Positions 13,244 through 22,584 of a stretch of 64,000 nucleotides of DNA are shown in pieces. The notes beneath the pieces are model-generated. The model did not search any database and was not told the origin of the DNA. It was given only the letters and a program-made list of their open reading frames with translations. Both the position numbers and the translations under genes were made by a program. Within the stretch, counting starts at the first letter, position 1. Each line of letters starts with the position of its first letter. The stretch lies in the NCBI GenBank assembly GCA_029204225.1, contig CM055103.1, positions 57,916,529 through 57,980,528 on the forward strand, given 5' to 3'. The stretch comes from Diphasiastrum complanatum (taxonomy: Eukaryota; Streptophyta; Lycopodiopsida; Lycopodiales; Lycopodiaceae).

Positions 13244-13729
13244 CTAAATTGCCTCTCCACAACTTGCATGTAAGTTTTCTATGATAAAATTGGCTTGATC
13301 TTCTTGAGTCTTCTTCTTGAAATTGGAAGAATGAGTTGAATCATCTTCTACTCCACTATAGTCTTTGTTCTTTGATTTGTCCTTGGTGAAGGCTTGAGAA
13401 AAACTGTTCTTGCTCCTCCCTCTTGACTTGATCTTTGCTTCATGAATGGACTTAAGAGTTTTCCAAGTCTCCTTGGCTGAGGTGCATGAACTTATTTCTC
13501 TCAACATCTCATCAGAGATGTTCAATTTGATGATATGAAGAGCAATTCTTGCTCTCTTCTTGAATCTATGAGCCTCATCATAAGCATCAGGTTCAACTTC
13601 AATTCCTGATACAATGTCCAGTACACCATAAAGAATAAACAAGGATTCTATCCTATCCTTCCAAAATGAATAATTGAAGGTATCTAGTCTCTCACTAGCT
13701 TCAAAGAGAAAATCTCCTATAGATGTCAT
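13244..13729 (-). CDS. Copia gag (UBN2-type), open reading frame
   Basis: A 161-residue open frame starting MTSIGDFLFEASERLDTFNY, with the plant copia gag signature: FWKDRIESLF, ARIALHIIKLNISDEML, SAKETWKTLKSIHEAK. Capsid-like gag packages element RNA into particles. The frame ends soon after a Lys/Ser-rich stretch, before any zinc knuckle, and runs into a degenerate integrase. Gag alone is open; the element is not autonomous. Confidence 0.75.
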   Translation of the reverse strand: MTSIGDFLFEASERLDTFNYSFWKDRIESLFILYGVLDIVSGIEVEPDAYDEAHRFKKRARIALHIIKLNISDEMLREISSCTSAKETWKTLKSIHEAKIKSRGRSKNSFSQAFTKDKSKNKDYSGVEDDSTHSSNFKKKTQEDQANFIIENLHASCGEAI

Positions 13730-14490
13730 GAATGTGAAGACTCTTGTAAATTGGACAACAAAAAATGAAATTGAATATGCTGCTTCTCTTTCACTATAGG
13801 AACCAAAACAATTGGGTGTACTACCAAATCTTATGTAAAATCTTGCAACAGCTATGTGAGACCTATCTCACAACAGAAAATCAATCAAATTGGATTTGGA
13901 TCTAGGCTCTATCTACTGATGAAGCAATTACAATTCTGATGTCAAATTTTTCCACAAGTTTCAAATGAATGAAAACACTCTAGAAACACACATTCAACTC
14001 AAAACACAACTCTTTGTGTCAAATGATGTGACTATGACTACAAAAACTTGTCTTATCCAATTCTATCTCAGATTGAGTACCAAAACTGTGAATGAATCAT
14101 GCATGCAATATATTCAAATCAAAAAGTATCCACTCGGGTTTTGGGTCTCTCCCTACCTCTTTAAGAGCTATAACTCCTACTAGGCACATTAGAATGAACT
14201 AAAACTAATTGCATTGGCATGTGACTCTTCTAGCTTTCCAACAAGCTATAATGTCAGTATCTTTGGATCTAACATAGAGGAGATAGAGTCAAATGATGTA
14301 TTCTGGTTTTCACACCTGTGAAAAGTCAAAATTCCATACATCCTCTATTCTAGACTAAAAATATCAGTCTTTACCTCATTCACCAAAAAACTGTTCAAGA
14401 AAAGATAGCAAAACACTGCTAAACAGCTTCCTAGCTTGAATTGACAGAAAAATCTTCATACATCTGATGTTAGTAGCATTCAAAGCATGG

Positions 14491-14506
14491 TATGGCTCTG
14501 ATACCA
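14491..14506 (-). other. Primer binding site of a minus-strand copia element
   Basis: Minus-strand TGGTATCAGAGCCATA matches the classic plant retrotransposon primer site complementary to the 3' end of initiator methionine tRNA. It directly abuts the LTR end ...TTTTTCACA. Confidence 0.85.
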
Positions 14507-15415
14507 TGTGAAAAATCCAGCAACTTCACACGTGGGGGGAACCACAACAAATGTGTGAATGATCTTGACCATGCTTTGTGGTGGGACACAGATCACCTGT
14601 AGAGCAATTTTGCAATCTATCACAAGATCTGAGGCTAGAGCACAATCTAGAATGCTACAGATCAAAGCAAATCTAATTCCTCACAAATAGAGAGAATACA
14701 TGACTAAAATAATGTAAGAAGAATGCCTTCTACTCGAGTTAGAGAGAGAATATCAAAACAAGCAAAATAGCTTGAGATCCAATTTTGACATTGTGTCATT
14801 ACCAAAGCTTGATTCATCATTACATATGAATGAGAATGATATGTACATATATAGGAGAGCCAAAATTCATGGTACTCCTTGCATTCAATACATTCCCTAC
14901 ACCTAATCAAGTGTACCATATTGACACCTAACAGCTTGCATGCTGAAATTGCACCTAACTTATACCTACTTTGTTCAAATGTTATTTCTCGAATATGAAC
15001 CTACAAAACTACATGCATGTGTCAAATAGTGTTTGCATGTCTTGCATGTAACTTCCCTAGATGACTTGGACATGTGTAGAACATGTATACTGACTTGCAT
15101 GTTGCATGCAGTGATTGCATGTTGCATGCATGCACACTAACTGATTTTGCATGTCATCTAGTTTTATGCATGTCATCAAATCTAGATCTACCTAACTCAA
15201 ACTCGCCCTAATCTACAAGGTCATGTGCTCAATTCACAGACCTTTGATATATACAATGGAACAAAGTGAAATATGACCATCTAGACATTGTGCATGTCAT
15301 GTAGCTCGAGTTTGTACATGCTAGAGAATGATATTTACAACTTGTAAATGCACAAGCAAGATGATTTTCCTCATCAACCCCTATAGACAAGTTGGATAGC
15401 TTTTTATTCTTCACA
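14507..15415 (-). mobile_element. 909-bp copia LTR shared by two tandem bodies
   Basis: On the minus strand the LTR begins TGTGAAGAAT and ends TTTTTCACA. It is therefore bounded by the short inverted repeat TGTGAA/TTCACA expected of LTRs. A primer binding site follows it (14491-14506) and a polypurine tract precedes it (15416-15429). One LTR thus serves as 3' LTR of the body at 15553-18497 and 5' LTR of the body at 12440-14490. It contains a TATATA box near 14850 and a cluster of TGCATG motifs. Confidence 0.75.
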
Positions 15416-15429
15416 CTTCCTCCTTACTA
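15416..15429 (-). other. Polypurine tract upstream of the 909-bp LTR
   Basis: Minus-strand TAGTAAGGAGGAAG directly precedes the LTR start TGTGAAG, the position where plus-strand DNA synthesis is primed in LTR elements. Confidence 0.6.
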
Positions 15430-15833
15430 AGCTCATGCACATAAATGCAACACAGTCAACCAAGATCAGAAGCAGTCTACAATCTTCTTCCACAATGGAT
15501 TCACTATTGGACTACAAAAGATATCACAATCCACTGATCAACAAAACTTACCCTATCTGTCTTCAAGTTCTACAAGTATATTCATTAGATAGGGGGGTGG
15601 ACGAATCATTCTCAGAGGTAAATTGTAAGAAGAACTCCCCAAAAAATTGAAATTTAAATTGAAATGGCCGGCCAAGAATGCTAGTACAACTCCAACACCA
15701 AATTGATGCTCACCAATGTAGCTAGTTTTACCATATCTTGACAATTTGCACACATCCACATGTAAATGCTCAAACATGAGATAGAACAAGTAAAGTAAAC
15801 TTGAAAAACACTTCCTTGCTACTCCTTTGACCT

Positions 15834-16020
15834 TACATGAGTTTTCAATAACTTGCAAAAACAGATCCATAACATCTTTGCCAATTGACTCTCCTTTGAT
15901 GCTTGACTAGCTCCAAATTGCTCCAAATTGACTCTTACATGAGTCTTCAATAACTTGCAAAAATAGAACCATAACATCTTTGCCAATTCACTCTCCTTTG
16001 ATGCTCTTGACTAGCTCCAA
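15834..16020. repeat. ~105-bp tandem duplication inside a copia body
   Basis: Two adjacent units share TACATGAGT.TTCAATAACTTGCAAAAA, then CCATAACATCTTTGCCAATT and TTTGATGCT..TTGACTAGCTCCAAATTG. The duplication lies between the integrase C-terminal frame and the non-coding 3' part of the element. Confidence 0.85.
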
Positions 16021-16704
16021 ATTGCCATCTTTCCTTTCATGTTGTTGAAGCCCTTTGAGATCAACCTCTTGATCTTCAACTTGACCATCAAAGTCATTGA
16101 AAGAAATTTGTTTTCCAGATCCGTTACTTGATGTTACAGCATGATAACATCCATCCACTTGCATAGCACCATCTACACCAGAAGATTCACCAAAAGATGT
16201 GAGAAAATGAAAATGAGTCACTTCCACTTGCTTACCCTTCTCATCATATGTGAGCCTTGAAGGTATTTGTCTTTCCCTTGATGTTTTTCTTGTCTTTTGA
16301 CTTGATGATGGTCCTTCATCATCACCATCCAAGGTAGGATCCTTTACATCAACATCAAGAATGTTAGATCCATCACTATCAATCATGCTTGAAGATACTT
16401 TTGGCATGTTCCCCTCATAAAAAATGACATCTATACCAACAATCACTTTGTTAGTAGAAGAAATGTAAATCTTGTAGGCTTTACTCACCTCACTATATCC
16501 AACAAAAATACCTTTTCTTGAAGATGGATCCTCCTTGGTCCTATCATCAAGAGTAATGTTGACATAACATGTGCATCCAAAAGTTCTTAGAAAGTTGACA
16601 CTTGGCCTCCTCTTGAATAGCATCTCAAAACGTGTCCTTCCATCCAAAATAGCACTCGGCCACCTATTGCACAAGAAATTGGCACAGACAAAGCTTGATC
16701 CCAA
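15988..16704 (-). pseudogene. Copia integrase C-terminal region
   Basis: A 238-residue minus-strand frame. It carries the post-core integrase block (FEMLFKRRPSVNFLRTFGC, then KGIFVGYSEVSKAYKIY) and an acidic/Ser-rich linker that normally leads into the reverse transcriptase. No reverse transcriptase follows: after 15988 the strand runs through a tandem duplication into sequence with no pol motif. The start is out of frame with the integrase core upstream (16740-17063). Confidence 0.8.
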
Positions 16705-16739
16705 AATGGCTTATCAAAGTTAGCACTCAATCTTATGGC

Positions 16740-17063
16740 TTTAGCACTTTCACATAAAGTCCTATTCTACCTTTCTGCCACTTCATTTTGTTGTGAGGTC
16801 CTTGGTGTTGTATACTCCCTCTTGATTCCATGCTCATCACAAAAGGCCTTGAACTTGGTAGATATGTACTCACCACCATTGTCACTCCTTAAGCACTTGA
16901 TCGTTGTGGAAAGTTGGTTCTCCCTTGCATTCTTGAACTCAACAAAGACATCATACACTTCATCTTTGCTCTTTAGTAGATAGATCCAACAAAATCTACT
17001 AAAATCATCAATGAAAGTTACATACATCTTAGCTCCACCATTTGCTAATTGTAGTAATTCCAT
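16740..17063 (-). pseudogene. Copia integrase core
   Basis: Minus-strand frame with MYVTFIDDFSRFCWIYLL, KCLRSDNGGEY carrying a catalytic Asp, and TPRTSQQNEVAER carrying the catalytic Glu. The usual GVAE is EVAE here. The first catalytic Asp region upstream is degraded. Continues in another frame to 16704-15988. Confidence 0.85.
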
Positions 17064-17198
17064 GAATATCAGGACTTTGTAGATTTAGATGTTGATCTAG
17101 TATAAGGTAGTCTATGTGACTTTGACAAAGCACAAGACTCACAAACATGATTGATACTTCTTAAGAAACTTGGAAGACCAATCACAACTTGCTAATTA

Positions 17199-17830
17199 CT
17201 AGCCATTACCTCCAATGACTTGAATAGGTATTTGCTCACTTGCAACACATCCAACTTGGTTAGCAACAACACGAGCATCTAGTTTGAACAAATTCCCTTT
17301 TCTTTTACCTTTTGCAATCAAGATATCCTTCCTTTTGATCATACAAGCATCTTTATTAAACTCAACTTTGAGGCCTTTACTTAGCAATTGACTCGCACTA
17401 AGCAAATTCTTGGTAATAGATGGAATGAACAAAACATCCTCCAAATAAACATTCTTATTTGTAGAGAGAGAAATAGGAATTGTGCCAATCTTTTTGATTG
17501 CACACTCACTATCATTGGCTGTGTAGATCACCCTCTTGTCATCTCCATATGCCAACAAAGAAGAAAAGTCTTGCTCCACTATCAATCCACCAAGGATCTA
17601 GATCTCCATCATTAGCAAGCATACATGAAGACATCACAAAAGCACCATCATTTGCATTTTGAACATACAAACCATTCTCATCAAGAGTAAGATTATCTTG
17701 CTTATCTCCTTGATCTCTCTTCTTCTTGTACCACTCACTTGCAAAGTGTCCTTTGATGCCACAATAGAAGCACTTGACCTTTGGTCTATCTTTCTTTTTG
17801 CCATTTGAAGAAGCCTCCCCTTGATCTTGT
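17199..17830 (-). pseudogene. Copia zinc knuckle and protease region
   Basis: Near 17740-17780 the minus strand encodes a CHC-rich zinc knuckle (CFYCGIKGHFASEW-like, last residues altered). The protease-associated region (VEQDFSSLLAYGDDKRVIY, then VYLEDVLFIPSITKNLLSAS) follows in the frame 17585-17199. Stops and a shift separate these blocks. Confidence 0.7.
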
Positions 17831-17838
17831 TCTTTAGA

Positions 17839-18497
17839 TCACTTACTTTTGCTTTTTACTTGGAAGTTTTCCTTGATGAACATAGCCTCCTCTCCAACAT
17901 GAGTTGTTGATGAAGATTCACTTCTTGCTTGAAGCCTATATTCTTCATTGATCAAGATCTCTTGAAGATCAATCAAATTTGGCAAAGTTCTTTGAATAGC
18001 AAGACTTTGAACAATATTAGCACGAGCATCCAACAATCCATTAAGAATAACTTGAACAAGCTCTCCTTCCTTAATGCTCTCATTACTGCAAGCTAACTCA
18101 TCATTCAATGCTTTCACTCTCAAAATAAAAGTATTTGGACTTCACTCTTTTGCAAACAAGAAAAGATTTGCCTTCTTAGATGCAACACTCTAGAAGTAGA
18201 CTTGGATTCATAAAGCTTTTTCAATGAATCCCAAGTATCCTTTGATGAAGTACTCTTATCAACTTCCTTGAGAAGCTCATTAGTAACATTCATTTTTATC
18301 ATGTGTAGAGCCTTCTTGGCCCTCTTGTCATACCTCACTTGATCTTATTGTGTTGGTGGCCTATCTTTCAAACCTACAACAATATCCAAAACATCATTCA
18401 TCTCAAGTAGTGATTCCATCCTCACTTTCCACAATGGATAGTTATTTGAGATAAGCCTATCATTGATTTCCAACATGACTCCACTTGATGTAGCCAT
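17839..18497 (-). pseudogene. Copia gag (UBN2-type), broken
   Basis: Starts on the minus strand with ATG at 18497 (MATSSGVMLEINDRLISNNY, PLWKVRMESLL). A stop near 18350 is followed by RAKKALHMIKMNVTNELLKE and SSKDTWDSLKKLYES, and a shift near 18120 leads to VKALNDELACSN, GELVQVILNGLLD and LIDLQEILINEEYRLQ. This is the standard plant copia gag order with two breaks. Only about 40 bp separate its start from an LTR fragment at 18540-18684, so the normal leader and primer site are missing. Confidence 0.83.
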
Positions 18498-18539
18498 GTA
18501 GCAATGACCTGATCCTCTCTTTCAGCCTGTTTCAATGCA

Positions 18540-18684
18540 CAAAGCATTGCTTTTAACAACAATAGATGTTTTTAAAAGAAAATCACTTTGAAAAAACAAA
18601 CTCTAATATGAAAATTGGCCTCAATTGCCAAATATACAAATATGACCAAAATAGACTAAACTAGTTGAATTTCTCACATATACC
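18540..18684 (-). mobile_element. LTR fragment, same family as 11690-12423 and 20769-21412
   Basis: The minus strand reads TGTGAGAAATTCAACTAGTT. It then shares GGCAATTGAGGCCAATTTTC and CATATTAGAG with the other two family members. Only about 145 bp of U3 remain before gag sequence begins. A purine-rich run (AGAATGAGAGG) precedes the start. Confidence 0.65.
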
Positions 18685-18704
18685 TCTCATTCTATTCATT
18701 CTCT

Positions 18705-19298
18705 TTGTTCTCATCTTGCGTAGAATATTTTGGACTAATGGCTACACATAATTGGAGACCAAGAGGAACCATTGGTGCAATCAATATTTGGAATGAAAAA
18801 AATGCAGAAGATTTTTGGATACCAAGAATATATCGAAAATATCAATGGATCTTGAGGCGAACAAAAACAATGTTTATTTGTAAGGACGTGAGTGATGAAA
18901 TAATCGCCGAGTTGTTGGAAGATGGTTGGGATACGAAACAAAATCAGCAAGTTGAGTGCAGAGTATGTAGCTCATCAATGACATTTAGATATCACATCGA
19001 AAAACAAATGTTCACTTTGCTGCTGTATTATAGAAGATGGATAAAATGCAAAAATGACTGGAATCCACTTGATCAAGATTTTGCAATGAACCATTAAGAG
19101 CAACTTCAAATCACAATGAAAAGAAATGATAAAATTCTTGCTATGGTCGAGGTTGAGGAAGATTGGCGTCTCAATCACATTCGATCGGAACTAGACATGT
19201 TGCAATTTGATCTACCTCAATACTATCAATTTCGATTGAATGGTGTAAAGGTAAGGTATGCCATATTTCCTAGTGAATCAATTTTACAAGATAAATGA
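18705..19298 (+). other. Unrecognised open frames
   Basis: Two adjacent plus-strand frames, 18705-19097 (130 residues) and 19116-19298 (60 residues), are separated by one stop. The composition is rich in Trp, Ile and charged residues (NWRPRGTIGAINIW; ELLEDGWDTKQNQQVECRVC). No family is recognised. They lie antisense within an LTR-bounded unit. They may be a decayed cargo gene or chance frames. Confidence 0.25.
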
Positions 19299-19794
19299 GC
19301 TTAAACAATTTCTCTTGTGCATGTAAGAGCAAGGTAGGAAGAGCATATAAAATGAAAAGACATAGAAACATTCATCGAAATTGAAGCTCCATAGAATTTG
19401 AACAATGTAATTTTGTATTATGTCATATAATCTTTTGTATACATTTTGATTAATAATATATGAACTGCTCAACTTGAGTATCATTGTTCAATTTGAGGGT
19501 CTTTCTTTTCTATGATCTCTAAGTCCATTTCTCCAGTTGGAAGTAACTTTGGTGGAGTCTACAATTGAAACTGTATATGAATTTTTGATTACAATTTTTA
19601 TTGTCTCTTGCCGAAAATGCATTATCTCCATTGCGGAGGCCTTCGGGCATTTGAACTGAAAAAAGCAAAAACACAAGTATGCCAATTGAAAAAATTTTTG
19701 GCATTGAATATCGTATACCAACCACAGCTAATAGAATCAAACTGTTGGGAGGACCGCAGTATTCAAATATATACGAAAGTTAGTAACAAGATTT

Positions 19795-19975
19795 TAACTT
19801 TATGTAATATCGGATCAACACGCACAAGATGATATTAAAATCTACAAAGGCAACAAGCGCACGTCCGACCGATATAAAAAAAAATATTGATGGAATATTG
19901 GATCAGTGCGCACGATATGAAATGAAAATTTCCAAACACTAAAAGCGCGTGTCGAACCGATATTAAAATTTTTTT
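19795..19975. repeat. Two-copy ~93-bp degenerate tandem repeat
   Basis: Two units share AATAT.GGATCA..(A/G)CGCAC, then an A-rich stretch, then AGCGC(A/G)(C/T)GTC..ACCGATAT. They are diverged and non-coding. Confidence 0.55.
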
Positions 19976-20756
19976 ACCTCTGCATCAAACATTTTGAGCT
20001 TTGTATAAGTTGTTGCACCAATAGCCTCACCGCTATCCATAACCGTCTAACTGCTATAATTGAATTAGGTATCGAATTCCATATTTCGAGTCAGTATCGA
20101 TTTCTAGAATTTCGATACGTATCGATTTTGCCTTAGGAATTCTAATTCAATCTAAAACTCTAAAACTCTAAAATCTATTTTGCATAATAAAAATGGCCTA
20201 TCTGCCTTAATAAACAGAAACTCTAATTATAAACAAGTATAAAAAAAAATGTAAAAAGGATCATGTGAAACCCTCACAATTGCGCGTTGATCCATATTAC
20301 ATGTCGATGCCACGACGGAACAAATGGAAAGATTGTGGTGTTGCCTTGGATAAAATCACCATCCACACACCAAAATGGCCAATCATCCATCAAGGATTCA
20401 GTTGGTTCTGTGGATTTCCATAGGGCTCTTCAAGCCTATGCCCAGGAAAATTTCTCTTTACCAGATCCGACAGTCAGACAATCAGCCAGTAAGACTTGGC
20501 TACTTTGGCATCTATTACGTTGAAATGGGATGACTGTTTGCATGCGTTATGCTTTGATCCAAACTTACCAATGACATCAAACAAAGTCCCAAATAAGCTA
20601 CCAATAGCCAGGCTGTAGATTCGTTGCATGGATGACATCAAATTGGTTGTCTAGGACTACTAAGTGACAAGGAATCACTCTAGCACTCTAGAATTGGTGA
20701 TACCTCCAAATCACTCACTAGAAATGGATGCTCCTCCACTTATAGATTGCAACAAA

Positions 20757-20768
20757 GCTCTAATACCA
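20757..20768 (-). other. Primer binding site variant
   Basis: Minus-strand TGGTATTAGAGC is one transition away from the canonical TGGTATCAGAGC and directly follows the LTR end ...CTTTACA. The C-to-T change looks like decay. Confidence 0.65.
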
Positions 20769-21412
20769 TGTAAAGACAATAAGATCACAAAGACCTAATA
20801 ATGCCCTTTGATATTTGGCCTAAATGGAAAGCACATCTAGCATCATTAACAATGTAGAAATATTGCATTTACTACACATAGAAGATGTAAACTCAATAAG
20901 AACTTGTCATAATCACTTATTTATTTTAATTTACTAGTTTAGTTAGTAAAACAGCCATACAAAATAGTACTCACACGTGGGAACTCATTCTATACACAAG
21001 AATCCACTATATCATCACAAATATGCAAAAATGGTTGTAGAACCCCAAAGAGATATCTTTCATAAGAATGAATGAGAGAAGAATGAGAGAGATCATTCTT
21101 GTAGCCTATTAATAACATTACTTTGCCCTATTTGGATGCTCTTACTCAAGCTTATCAACTTATGGAAGTTTCTAGATCTCTTCCAAACCCTAGATCTAAA
21201 ATGACTAGATTCAATGCATCTATACTAACCAATTAAAGTAGGTCCAAATTTGACCTTATCAACTTGTCTAAGTTTTCAAAAATAGTAAATCCACTATTCT
21301 TAGGCCTTATTAACTTTATAAAGTCTATCTCTAATATGAAAATGCATATTGGCCTCAAAATTGCCAATAAACTCAACATGAAAAATCTTAAACTAGTTGA
21401 CAATTTCTCACA
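20769..21412 (-). mobile_element. 644-bp copia-type LTR (minus strand)
   Basis: Starts TGTGAGAAATTGTCAACTAG, ends GTCTTTACA, and is followed by a primer site variant. It shares U3 blocks with the LTRs at 12423 and 18684 and the downstream block (GATATAGTG, TGTGTATAGAATG, CCCACGTGTGAG) with the LTR at 11690-12423. Family membership is clear. It is the best-bounded member in the window. Confidence 0.7.
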
Positions 21413-22419
21413 AAATTGCCATGCATTATGTTCTTTCCCTTTTTTGCTAGTGTTATATGATTGTTTGTGCTACTTGTAAGTTTTGGATTCCTATCCTCTC
21501 AATCCCTCAACTCATAGCTAATCGATCCATTCATTTGTTGTATGTAAATATCCAAATAGTCGCATACCTTGCAAAAATATACTTGTTTCCTAATAGTGTA
21601 TAGAAATAAAAAGGATTCAATGACAATGTTTTGTCGACACAGCCAAACTATCGAATCACCATTAATTCGAGTACCACCATCATGTCAAACTGTCGTCCAT
21701 TTATCGACTATTCGCATGTCACCATTGACTCGAATGGTCGACTCGGACATTCGGCGGCCCAATAGTACCTTCATCACATCCGGATAGAATTTCTAACAGA
21801 ATTAGATCTTATCCGACGGTGATTACTAACAATACATAGTGTCTTAATCTTATTTGTAAATTATAGAATAAACATGCTTTTAATTAGTTAGCCATGTGTA
21901 TATATCTAATAACAATCGAAGATACCAGGTTCCAGTTGAACTAGTCCGTCAATCAAACATTCATAGCGCAATTATTTAATCTTTCTATCAGTTTTTCGAA
22001 AAGTATTGTTTCAAAAAAATCACAACTTTGTCGACATTCAAATTTGTACACTTTTTGACTAAATATACTTGTTCTACTAATCTAAGTCATGTTGTATTGT
22101 GTTGAATGCATCTTTATTCTATTTCAATTCATTCATGACATGCAGATAAATCGATTCGTAGATTAAACTATTCATATGAGTGATAATTTATGTTGATCAT
22201 ATTGCTCTAAGCTCTGCACTATTTCACTTCCGCAAATTAAACTATAAATCAACCTATTAAGTGCATGTCTACAAAATCGACTATTTTGATCCAGTGACTT
22301 TGAAGCTATGATCAAGTAAAGCAATCGTCAATTTATTGAAAGTAGGTTGAATCCAATAGATGTGGATCCATGCACCGATGATAGTCAGTTGTTCCTCTTT
22401 TCATTGTGCTATTCCGATA
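21413..22419. other. AT-rich DNA, possibly the LTR of the copia element downstream
   Basis: About 1 kb directly before a primer binding site at 22420. By position it should contain a plus-strand 5' LTR, but I could not define a convincing LTR start and no second copy was found downstream. Confidence 0.35.
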
Positions 22420-22431
22420 TGGTATCAGAGC
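22420..22431 (+). other. Primer binding site of a plus-strand copia element
   Basis: TGGTATCAGAGC lies 165 bp upstream of the gag start codon at 22585. This is the usual tRNA-iMet primer site. Confidence 0.75.
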
Positions 22432-22584
22432 AATAATTTGTACTATTTGATTTGCCAAGCTCTTGTAGAGCATACAATATCTAAACAATTGTTCTGATAC
22501 AAAGTAGACACTTATTATAATTGTTTTCAGTCATATAATCTACTATATGCATATAGTCATCTTGAACTTTTTAATGGATTCACA

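Larger units (their letters stand above)
18686..20768 (-). mobile_element. Internal region of an LTR-bounded unit lacking gag/pol
   Basis: Between the LTR at 20769-21412, with its primer site at 20757-20768, and the LTR start at 18684, all on the minus strand, lie 2.1 kb in which I find no gag, protease, integrase or reverse transcriptase motif. This is the layout of a non-autonomous (LARD/TRIM-like) LTR element. The alternative is that the two LTRs belong to different insertions. Confidence 0.45.
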
